From Actinomycetota bacterium (GTDB taxonomy: Bacteria > Actinomycetota > Acidimicrobiia > Acidimicrobiales > Ilumatobacteraceae), in assembly GCA_005787025.1 (NCBI GenBank), contig SYCH01000198.1:1-8768 (forward strand): 8,768 nucleotides of DNA, in the 5' to 3' direction. Under the pieces are notes generated by a model. That model saw only the letters and a list, made by a program, of their open reading frames with translations, was not told where the DNA came from and searched no databases. The number at the start of each line of letters is the position of its first letter. Within the stretch, counting starts at the first letter, position 1. Positions 1 to 5,580 of this stretch are shown piece after piece. Both the position numbers and the translations under genes were made by a program.

Positions 1-233
1 CCACGAACCTGGCCGGGCGGACGTTGGCCGATCTCATCACCGGACGGAAATCGGATCTGACCGGACTCCCGTGGGTCGGGCACCGGAGTCGCACGTGGGA
101 GCCCGAACCCGTTCGATGGTTCGCCGTCAACAGCATGGCGAAACTCGCCGGATTGGCCGATCGACGCGAGGAACGGACCGGGCGTCGAGCGCGCCTGATC
201 GAAAGCCTGTTGAACCTGGTGTTGGGCCACTGA
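1..233 (+). CDS. C-terminal end of a probable FAD-dependent oxidoreductase (partial)
   Basis: The reading frame starting at base 3 is open from the window edge to a TGA at 231-233, giving about 76 C-terminal residues; the start and the catalytic part lie outside. The visible tail has the pattern NLAGRTLADLITG, then LPWVGHRSRTWEPEPVRW, then a basic helix (ADRREERTGRRARL). From memory this resembles the tail of DadA/glycine-oxidase-like FAD-dependent amine or amino-acid oxidoreductases of actinobacteria, in which a G-R-T-x-x-D-L-I segment closes the FAD domain and a W-E-P-E-P stretch follows. No FAD-binding GxGxxG is visible because the N-terminus is missing, so the class rests on the tail only and the substrate cannot be given. 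It ends 8 bases before the convergent ProA-like gene. The frame and stop are secure; the family is moderate. Confidence 0.6.
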   Translation, partial: TNLAGRTLADLITGRKSDLTGLPWVGHRSRTWEPEPVRWFAVNSMAKLAGLADRREERTGRRARLIESLLNLVLGH

Positions 234-245
234 CAACAGCGTCAG
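230..245. terminator. Weak hairpin between convergent genes
   Basis: CTGAC (230-234) and GTCAG (241-245) are perfectly complementary around the 6-base loop AACAGC. The stem contains both stop codons: TGA of the rightward oxidoreductase tail and the complement of TGA of the leftward ProA-like gene. The stem is only 5 bp and no T-run follows on either side, so it is at best a weak bidirectional structure and may be chance. Confidence 0.2.
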
Positions 246-1735
246 CGACGTTGGGTCGCATCCGGGGTCGATGCGCGATAACGGACGCTGTACACACCGT
301 CACCGGAGAGAATTCCACCGCGAGCGAACAAACGTCCCCCCTCCCAATTCGAGAGCCCGAGCTCCGGCCGTCTCAACGCGTATTGTCCGTCGACCCAACG
401 CGTGAATCCGTCGCCCACGAACGGGGCGTCACATCGATCGACTATCGCCCTCGTCTCGGCTTCGTCACCGGTGAGAGCACTCACGATGAAGCGGGGACTG
501 TGCTCGTTGAACAAGTCGATCGCCTCGTCGACATCGTCGACAACCACGATCGACACCTCGGGTGCATCGTCCCATTCCCATTCGATCGCCGAGTCGGAGA
601 CCTCGCCCTCCGTGACGTCGACCGTCTCGGGTACCGACGCCATCTGGGTCCGTGCCGAGTCGCCGAGCAAATGGACTTTGGCCCGGACGTCACGTCGTCG
701 AGCCGCGTCGTCGACCCCTTCGAGAGCTTCCCGCAGGGTTCGGACAACGTCGCCGACGAGCACGATCACGTTCACCGTGTTGCACACCTTCCGATCGAGC
801 GATGCGGACACGCAATCACGAACGCGACCTTCGGGGGCGTCTCCCCGCACGATCATCCATGCCCCACCGGTGCCGTGCAGGCTGACCGGAACGCCGGACT
901 GTCGGGCCACGGCGCCCAATTGTGCGACCGCCGGTCCGCTCCCCCGGGCCACGGCCAAGGCGACCCGGGGGTCGCTGAACAGGGCGTGGCCGCCGGAGCG
1001 GTCGGGTTCGTCGATCAACTCCACCGCGCCGGTGGGAAGTCCGGCATCGACCAGTGACGGACGCACGGCCAACTCCATGATCGCTCGCGCCGTGCCCAAA
1101 GCGTCACTCCCGATACGCATGACCGTCGAATTGCCCCCGCGAAGAACGCCGGTGGCATCGGCGAAGACGTTGGGGCGACCCTCGAAGACGAATGCGACGA
1201 CACCCAAGGGTGCGCGCACCACATCGACGTTCCAAGCACCGTGGTCGACGCGCTCGAGACTCGCTCCGACGACGCTGTCCATTCTCCGCCAGAGTTCCAA
1301 TCCGTCGATCATGCTGGCGCGCATCTTGTCGTCGACCAGCAATCGTCCGACCGCTCGCCCCTTGGCTCGCGCCTCGGCGACATCGGTGGCATTGGCCTGA
1401 GCGATCCGACCGAAGATCGCATCATCACGAAGGCGTTCGGCGAACACTCGGTAGAAATCGGACACCATGTCTTGGTCGACGTCCCGCATGACTTCGAAGG
1501 CCTTCCGCGCCCGAGCGACCGAACCCTCCACCGAGACGGCCACCGCCGACTTCACGTGAATGAGCGTGCCGTCGGTCTGTAGCACCAGCAAACGGTCGCC
1601 GGGACGGAACGCCCGAGCCAGCTCATCGTCGACGCGCACCCAATGGCGTCCACCGAACGGGATCACCATGCCGGGTTCCAGGAACGTCAACACCCCCGTC
1701 CGCGTCCCGTTCGAGGACTCGTCGACCGTCGCCAT
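242..1735 (-). CDS. ProA-like aldehyde dehydrogenase with an extra N-terminal domain
   Basis: This 497-residue protein has a body from about residue 72 onward that resembles glutamate-5-semialdehyde dehydrogenase (ProA, the NADPH-dependent step of proline synthesis in the cytosol). Visible ProA-type blocks are PLGVVAFVFEGRPNV (176-190), GNSTVMRIGSDA (201-212) and the candidate catalytic cysteine C318 in DRKVCNT. Typical ProA is about 415-430 residues; here about 70 mostly hydrophilic, probably beta-rich residues precede it. Several ProA hallmarks differ: VCNTVN replaces the usual VCNAxE, SLHGTGG (285-291) replaces the usual ETGxGN, and the C-terminal block reads PELGLSNWEGGRLFARGG instead of AEIGISTQKLHARG. 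Function may therefore be a related semialdehyde rather than glutamate semialdehyde. The ATG at 1735 is the only reasonable start, since an in-frame TAG lies three codons upstream. No gamma-glutamyl kinase neighbour is present. Family is sure, substrate is not. Confidence 0.85.
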   Translation of the reverse strand: MATVDESSNGTRTGVLTFLEPGMVIPFGGRHWVRVDDELARAFRPGDRLLVLQTDGTLIHVKSAVAVSVEGSVARARKAFEVMRDVDQDMVSDFYRVFAERLRDDAIFGRIAQANATDVAEARAKGRAVGRLLVDDKMRASMIDGLELWRRMDSVVGASLERVDHGAWNVDVVRAPLGVVAFVFEGRPNVFADATGVLRGGNSTVMRIGSDALGTARAIMELAVRPSLVDAGLPTGAVELIDEPDRSGGHALFSDPRVALAVARGSGPAVAQLGAVARQSGVPVSLHGTGGAWMIVRGDAPEGRVRDCVSASLDRKVCNTVNVIVLVGDVVRTLREALEGVDDAARRRDVRAKVHLLGDSARTQMASVPETVDVTEGEVSDSAIEWEWDDAPEVSIVVVDDVDEAIDLFNEHSPRFIVSALTGDEAETRAIVDRCDAPFVGDGFTRWVDGQYALRRPELGLSNWEGGRLFARGGILSGDGVYSVRYRASTPDATQRR

Positions 1736-1741
1736 GCGAAC

Positions 1742-1747
1742 AGACTA
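1742..1747 (-). promoter_or_regulatory. -10 element of a probable leaderless promoter for the ProA-like gene
   Basis: On the minus strand the hexamer TAGTCT (TANNNT type) lies exactly 6 bases before the ATG at 1735. That distance puts the expected transcription start on the A of the ATG, the arrangement of leaderless actinobacterial genes. No Shine-Dalgarno sequence is visible between them, and the TAG in this hexamer is also the in-frame stop that bounds the gene. No convincing -35 box was seen. Confidence 0.55.
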
Positions 1748-1792
1748 GACATCGACTCGGCCGTGCCCGCCGATGGATGCGCTCCGCGGGTC

Positions 1793-1798
1793 TACTGT
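1793..1798 (+). promoter_or_regulatory. -10 element of a probable leaderless promoter for the MBL-fold gene
   Basis: TACTGT (TANNNT type) is followed by six bases (GTTCGT) and then the ATG at 1805, with no Shine-Dalgarno sequence. This mirrors the minus-strand promoter of the divergent gene, whose 6-base spacer is GTTCGC. The two promoters are back to back inside a 69-base intergenic region. Confidence 0.55.
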
Positions 1799-1804
1799 GT
1801 TCGT

Positions 1805-2515
1805 ATGGACGACCGTTTCTACTTTCGGCAATTGCTCTCGGGCCGCGACTTCGCCGTCGAGGATCCCTTGGCTCGTCAGATGGTGAACTTCGTGTACCTG
1901 ATCGGTGATCGCTCGACCTCCCAGTGTGTGGTGGTGGACCCGGCATACGGGATCGACGGACTGCTGGACCTGATCGAATCCGATGGCATGCAACTGGTGG
2001 GGGCTCTGGCGTCGCACTACCACCCCGATCACATCGGTGGATCCATGATGAATTACCGGATCGAGGGGATCGCCCGATTGCTCGAGAGGGTCGACGTGCC
2101 GATTCACGTGAATGAACACGAGGCTCCGTGGGTCACCCGCACCACCGGTGTCAGCGAGACGAATCTCGTGACGCACGCTTCACACGACATCGTGAAGGTG
2201 GGTGGCGTCGACATCGAATTGCTGCACACGCCGGGCCACACCCCGGGTTCCCAGTGCTTCCACGTCGATGGATGCCTGGTGTCCGGGGACACCCTGTTTC
2301 TCGATGGTTGTGGTCGAACCGATCTACCGGGCAGTGATCCCGCGGACATGTTCGAGAGCCTCCGTCGCCTCGACGGCCTTGCGGACTCCACCGTGATCTT
2401 TCCGGGCCATCGCTACTCGAACGAGTCCTACGAGGAATTGGAGTCGGTGCGTCGCCACAATTTCGTGCTGAAGCCGATGGACAAAGAGCAGTGGATGACG
2501 ATTTTCGCGGGATGA
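1805..2515 (+). CDS. MBL-fold metallohydrolase, glyoxalase II-like
   Basis: This is a 236-residue cytosolic protein of the metallo-beta-lactamase superfamily. It has the metal-binding HxHxDH motif as H71-Y-H73-P-D75-H76, then H145 in TPGHTPGS, D162 in SGDTLF and H202 in FPGHRY, the usual ligand set for a dinuclear centre. The GCGRTDLPG stretch after D162 is shared with hydroxyacylglutathione-hydrolase-like enzymes and with ETHE1-type persulfide dioxygenases, so a thioester hydrolase or a persulfide dioxygenase are both possible; the complete HxHxDH does not separate them. The frame stays open upstream to about 1643, but that would overlap the divergent gene by some 90 bases. ATG 1805 matches where the fold begins and has a leaderless promoter. 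Its TGA abuts the stop codon of the convergent permease gene. Superfamily is sure; reaction is unknown. Confidence 0.85.
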   Translation: MDDRFYFRQLLSGRDFAVEDPLARQMVNFVYLIGDRSTSQCVVVDPAYGIDGLLDLIESDGMQLVGALASHYHPDHIGGSMMNYRIEGIARLLERVDVPIHVNEHEAPWVTRTTGVSETNLVTHASHDIVKVGGVDIELLHTPGHTPGSQCFHVDGCLVSGDTLFLDGCGRTDLPGSDPADMFESLRRLDGLADSTVIFPGHRYSNESYEELESVRRHNFVLKPMDKEQWMTIFAG

Positions 2516-3241
2516 TCACAGCACGGACGTGAGAATCGCCGCCATGCCGGCCAGTGCCAGCAAGGCCAGAACCAACCGCCGTGCGCCGGTCTCGGGAACC
2601 CTCCCGCGAAGAACGAAGCCGATTCTCGAACCGAGCAAAAGAACCGGAATCGCCATCAATGAGTGGATCAAAGCATCGCCGGACACGTCGTCGCTCACCA
2701 CGAAACCCGTCAACGCGACGACACCCGACACCGTGAAGACCGTGTTGATCGTCGGTCGGAACGCGCTCATGGAGAGACCTCGGGCCTGCAGCGCGAAGAC
2801 GAGCGGTGGACCGTTCGTGGACAGCGACGAAGCCAGAGCACCGCTCAGAGCTCCGCACACGACGTCGAGACGCCGTGATCCGGTGGCCACTCGGTTGGTG
2901 GCCAACAACAGCACCGCCAAGATCACGCTGACACCCAGCAGGGCACGCAGGACGTCGTCGTCGACTCGGGTGAACAACAACCAACCGAGCGGAAGCCCGA
3001 CCAGTGCCGAGGCCACCATCCGCACGACCACATCCCGCTCAGCGTCGCGTCGACCGTGCCAGGCCTGGAACGAACTCGTGACCAGACCGAGGATCGTGGA
3101 AACCACCACCGCCTCCCGCGTCGGGAGGGCCAGGGCCATGAGGGGCACGGAAAGGAGGGCGAAGCCGAATCCGACGGTGACTTGGGTGGTGGAGGCGACG
3201 AGGACGGACACGATGAGCACCGCCGTCTCGGCGCCGGTCAC
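2516..3241 (-). CDS. TSUP-family (TauE/SafE-like) membrane permease
   Basis: This is a 241-residue integral membrane protein with about eight hydrophobic segments (near residues 5-25, 28-50, 72-90, 97-115, 126-150, 165-183, 190-212 and 222-240) in two halves, the size and layout of the TauE/SafE family. Family-like motifs are GFGFALLSVPL (24-34) in the first half and NGPPLVFALQARGLS (143-157) in the second. TSUP proteins move small anions such as sulfite, sulfoacetate or other organosulfonates across the cytoplasmic membrane; the substrate here cannot be read. The start is GTG at 3241: no other ATG, GTG or TTG occurs in frame before an upstream TGA, and GAGG lies 8-11 bases upstream. The GTG overlaps by 4 bases the stop of a putative 8-codon leader ORF. 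The adjacent MBL gene converges on it, so they are not one operon. Confidence 0.85.
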   Translation of the reverse strand: MTGAETAVLIVSVLVASTTQVTVGFGFALLSVPLMALALPTREAVVVSTILGLVTSSFQAWHGRRDAERDVVVRMVASALVGLPLGWLLFTRVDDDVLRALLGVSVILAVLLLATNRVATGSRRLDVVCGALSGALASSLSTNGPPLVFALQARGLSMSAFRPTINTVFTVSGVVALTGFVVSDDVSGDALIHSLMAIPVLLLGSRIGFVLRGRVPETGARRLVLALLALAGMAAILTSVL

Positions 3242-3264
3242 CCGACACCTCGCCGTGGGTCCAT
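3238..3264 (-). CDS. Putative 8-codon leaderless leader peptide before the TSUP gene
   Basis: On the minus strand, ATG at 3264 opens a frame encoding MDPRRGVG and stops at TGA 3240-3238. That stop shares four bases (GTGA) with the GTG start of the permease gene, the classic layout for translation coupling. The hexamer TATCCT lies exactly 6 bases before this ATG, which would make the transcript leaderless. The GAGG that could serve the permease start lies inside this mini-ORF. Such short leaderless ORFs are known in mycobacteria. It was found by looking for the pattern, so chance remains possible; a functional peptide is not claimed. Confidence 0.35.
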   Translation of the reverse strand: MDPRRGVG

Positions 3265-3270
3265 GGGGCG

Positions 3271-3276
3271 AGGATA
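3271..3276 (-). promoter_or_regulatory. Candidate -10 element for the TSUP gene and its leader ORF
   Basis: TATCCT on the minus strand fits TANNNT and sits 6 bases before the ATG of the 8-codon leader ORF. The spacing equals that of the two promoters at 1742-1747 and 1793-1798. No clear -35 box is visible. Confidence 0.4.
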
Positions 3277-3303
3277 AGCGAGTGGATCATGTCCGATTCA
3301 GCT

Positions 3304-3318
3304 TTGACAAAATGTAAA
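3304..3318. promoter_or_regulatory. Candidate operator: 15-base imperfect palindrome before the catabolic operon
   Basis: TTGACA-AAA-TGTAAA is an inverted repeat with one mismatch per half (half-sites TTGACA and TTTACA, spacer 3). It lies in an A/T-rich island of an otherwise GC-rich region, between the divergent permease gene and the carbamoylase operon. It overlaps the -10-like TAAACT, so a bound repressor would block that promoter. TTGACA also equals the sigma-70 -35 consensus, with a poor -10 (TGTCAT, 3328-3333) 18 bases further on. The binding regulator is unknown; none is encoded in the window. Confidence 0.35.
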
Positions 3319-3320
3319 CT
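3315..3320 (+). promoter_or_regulatory. Candidate -10 element of the carbamoylase/XDH operon
   Basis: TAAACT (TANNNT type) lies 35 bases before the ATG at 3356. Transcription would start near 3327 and give a leader of about 29 bases that contains the purine-rich GGGGA at 3345-3349, six bases before the ATG. Unlike the other promoters in the window this start would be leadered. No good -35 box lies 17 bases upstream. Confidence 0.35.
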
Positions 3321-3355
3321 TGTCGTGTGTCATCGCAGGTCAACGGGGACGAAGC

Positions 3356-4615
3356 ATGAGGCCGACGGCCCGAGGAGTTCGTGTCGATGCCCCGCGCTTG
3401 CGCGCCCGTCTCGATGACCTCGCCGAGATCTCCCCGATCCCCGGAGGCGGCTCGTGTCGTTTGGCCCTCACCGACGAGGACCGGGCCGGTCGCGACGTGG
3501 TGAGGTCGTGGATGATCGATCTGGGCCTGCGGGTGCAGATCGACGCCATCGGGAACATCTTCGGAACGTGGGATTGTGCGTCCGGTGCTCCGGTCATGAC
3601 CGGCAGTCACATCGACACCGTCAGAACCGGCGGTCGGTACGACGGGAACTACGGCGTGATCGCCGGACTCGAGGTGATCGAGACGTTGATGACCGCCGGC
3701 TTGACCCCCTCGCGTCCGCTCAGTGTCGCGATCTTCACGAACGAGGAGGGCGCGCGATTCCAACCCGACATGCTGGGTTCGCTCGCGTACGTCGGCGGTG
3801 TGAGCCTCGAAGCCGCCCTCGACATCCGCGCCATCGACGGAGCGCGCTTGGGCGACGAGTTGACCCGGATCGGGTACGACGGCACCATGCCGGTTCCCGG
3901 TCCGGCACCGCACGCCTTCATCGAATTGCACATCGAACAGGGACCGTTGCTGGAAGCCGAAGGCGTCACCATCGGTGCGGTCGAGGGCGTGCAAGGTATC
4001 TCGTGGCAGGAAGTCACCATCACCGGACAGAGCAATCACGCCGGAACGACCCCCATGGGTCTGCGCCACGATCCGGCCTACGTGGCGGCATCGATCGCGG
4101 TCTTCCTGCGCGTTCTGGCGACGGAGATGGGTGGCAACCAGGTGTGCACCGTCGGCAAGATCGACCTCGCCCCGAACCTGATCAACGTGGTGCCCGCTAC
4201 CGCCACCGTCACCCTCGATGTTCGCAACACCGACGAGGAACTGTTGCAGGTCGCCGAACGTCGGGTCTCGGATTTCCTCGATGACATCGCGTCGCGAGAA
4301 GGCGTGACGATCGAACGCCGGCGACTGGCTCGCTTCGAACCAGTGGTTTTCGACCCCGAGGTCGTGGACCTGGTGGCGATGATCGCCGGCGCTCACGGAC
4401 ACGACGTGAAGCGGATGCCGTCGGGTGCCGGTCACGACGCCCAGATGCTGGCCCGCGTGTGCCCGAGCGCGATGATCTTCGTTCCTTCGCATCTCGGTAT
4501 CAGCCACAACGCCGCCGAGCACACCGACGACGACGACCTGATCGCGGGAGCCAACGTGCTCCTCGACGCCATGTGGGAGTTGGCCCTACGAGAACCGAAC
4601 GAGGAACGCCCATGA
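3356..4615 (+). CDS. M20-family Zn-dependent carbamoylase / allantoate amidohydrolase-like hydrolase
   Basis: This 419-residue enzyme belongs to the M20 hydantoinase/carbamoylase group (AmaB/HyuC L-N-carbamoylase, AllC allantoate amidohydrolase, beta-ureidopropionase), which hydrolyses N-carbamoyl or ureido groups to ammonia and CO2 using two metal ions. Visible residues are H85-x-D87 in GSHIDT, D96 in GRYDGNYG, E130-E131 in TNEEGARF (general base and ligand), H192 in HIEQGP and H384 in GISHNAAE; QSNHAGTTPM and DVRNTDEE match the dimerisation/substrate-binding lid. Length is normal. The GARFxxxMLGS stretch looks more like carbamoylases than like AllC, but this is a weak discriminator. ATG 3356 is preferred over TTG 3320 because the family match starts just after it and GGGGA lies 6 bases upstream. 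It is the first gene of the operon and its TGA overlaps the next ATG (ATGA). Confidence 0.88.
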   Translation: MRPTARGVRVDAPRLRARLDDLAEISPIPGGGSCRLALTDEDRAGRDVVRSWMIDLGLRVQIDAIGNIFGTWDCASGAPVMTGSHIDTVRTGGRYDGNYGVIAGLEVIETLMTAGLTPSRPLSVAIFTNEEGARFQPDMLGSLAYVGGVSLEAALDIRAIDGARLGDELTRIGYDGTMPVPGPAPHAFIELHIEQGPLLEAEGVTIGAVEGVQGISWQEVTITGQSNHAGTTPMGLRHDPAYVAASIAVFLRVLATEMGGNQVCTVGKIDLAPNLINVVPATATVTLDVRNTDEELLQVAERRVSDFLDDIASREGVTIERRRLARFEPVVFDPEVVDLVAMIAGAHGHDVKRMPSGAGHDAQMLARVCPSAMIFVPSHLGISHNAAEHTDDDDLIAGANVLLDAMWELALREPNEERP

Positions 4616-5577
4616 CCACGTATCGATCCTCCCGTACGATCGTCGTGGGGGCCGCCCAACTCGGGCCCGTTCAACGCACCGATGATCGCGCCTCTGTGGT
4701 GAGCCGCATGATCACTTTGTTGCGTGAGGCGTCGAGCCGTGGGTGCGATCTGGTCGTCTTCCCCGAGTTGGCCCTGACCACGTTCTTCCCCCGCTGGTTT
4801 CTCGAGGACATCTCCGAAGCCGATCATTGGTACGAAACGTCGATGCCCGGACCGCAAACCCAACCGCTCTTCGACGAGGCAAAGCGTCTCGGAATCGGCT
4901 TCTCACTCGGCTACGCCGAACTGACGCCGGTCGATGCGGACGGAACGAGGCACCGCTACAACACCCAGATACTGGTCGACCAAAAAGGCACGATCGTCGC
5001 CAAGTATCACAAGGTGCACATTCCGGGGCACGCCGAAAACGAACCGAACCGACCTTTTCAACACGCCGAGCGCTACTACTTCGAACCCGGTCCCGAAGGC
5101 TTCGGCGTCTGGCGGGCCTTCGGCGGACTGGTCGGGATGATGACCTGCAACGATCGTCGCTGGCCCGAGTCCTACCGTGAGATGGGTCTCCAGGGCGTGG
5201 AGATGATCCTGTGCGGATACAACACCCCGATCCACTACGTTCCCGATCCCAGTCAGGACATCCTTCAAGGGTTCCACAATGCCCTTGTCATGCAGGCCGG
5301 CGCGTACCAGAACGGCACGTGGGTCGTCGGCGTGGCCAAAGGTGGCGTGGAGGAAGGCGTCGATTCGCTCGGTCAATCGTGCATCATCGCGCCGAGCGGT
5401 CAGATCGTGGCCCAGGCGTTGACTACCGGGGATGAACTGATCGTGGCCTCCTGCGATCTCGACTGGTGCAAACGCTACAAGGACACTCTGTTCGATTTCG
5501 AGAAGTACCGGCGACCCGAGGTTTACACCCGCATCACGTCCCAGCTTGGAGCGATCATCGCCCCGGAGAACGGTTGA
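4612..5577 (+). CDS. N-carbamoyl-D-amino acid hydrolase (nitrilase superfamily)
   Basis: This 321-residue cytosolic amidase hydrolyses an N-carbamoyl group to the free amine, CO2 and ammonia. It strongly resembles the Agrobacterium D-carbamoylase (about 304 residues), with shared stretches FPELALTTFFPRW, GYAEL, RPFQH, CNDRRWPE, GYNTP, MQAGSYQNG-like and GHSCIVAP-like. The Glu-Lys-Cys triad is complete: E52 (FPELAL), K134 (KYHKVHIPGH) and C179 (MTCNDRRWPE). The start ATG 4612 overlaps the stop of the M20 gene by 4 bases and has GAGGAA at 4601-4606 as ribosome binding site; the longer frame upstream lies inside the M20 gene and lacks homology. The XDH gene follows 3 bases after its stop. A role on an open-chain ureido product of an oxidised heterocycle is inferred from context; a beta-ureidopropionase or another carbamoyl amide substrate remains possible. 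Confidence 0.9.
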   Translation: MTTYRSSRTIVVGAAQLGPVQRTDDRASVVSRMITLLREASSRGCDLVVFPELALTTFFPRWFLEDISEADHWYETSMPGPQTQPLFDEAKRLGIGFSLGYAELTPVDADGTRHRYNTQILVDQKGTIVAKYHKVHIPGHAENEPNRPFQHAERYYFEPGPEGFGVWRAFGGLVGMMTCNDRRWPESYREMGLQGVEMILCGYNTPIHYVPDPSQDILQGFHNALVMQAGAYQNGTWVVGVAKGGVEEGVDSLGQSCIIAPSGQIVAQALTTGDELIVASCDLDWCKRYKDTLFDFEKYRRPEVYTRITSQLGAIIAPENG

Positions 5578-5580
5578 ACC

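Noticed and set aside
71..1400. Open frames of about 330 codons on the plus strand across the ProA-like gene
   Set aside because: Both are arginine-, serine- or threonine-rich shadows with no domain, and the minus-strand frame carries the ProA motifs.
2151..2984. 277-codon minus-strand frame running across the MBL and TSUP genes
   Set aside because: Arginine-rich shadow sequence that crosses the boundary of two well-supported genes and shows no motif.
1805..3241. MBL hydrolase plus TSUP permease as a sulfur-detoxification pair (persulfide dioxygenase with sulfite exporter)
   Set aside because: The genes converge and are not in one operon, no rhodanese or sulfur regulator is near, and the MBL motifs do not separate a persulfide dioxygenase from glyoxalase II-like hydrolases.
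3304..3320. TTGACA and TAAACT as a -35/-10 pair
   Set aside because: They are only 5 bases apart, far from the 16-18 needed, so they cannot belong to one sigma-70 promoter; they are treated as separate elements.
3287..4522. 411-codon open frame on the minus strand opposite the M20 hydrolase
   Set aside because: The translation is low-complexity (H, D, G, R rich) without motifs, and the plus-strand frame has all M20 metal ligands in order.
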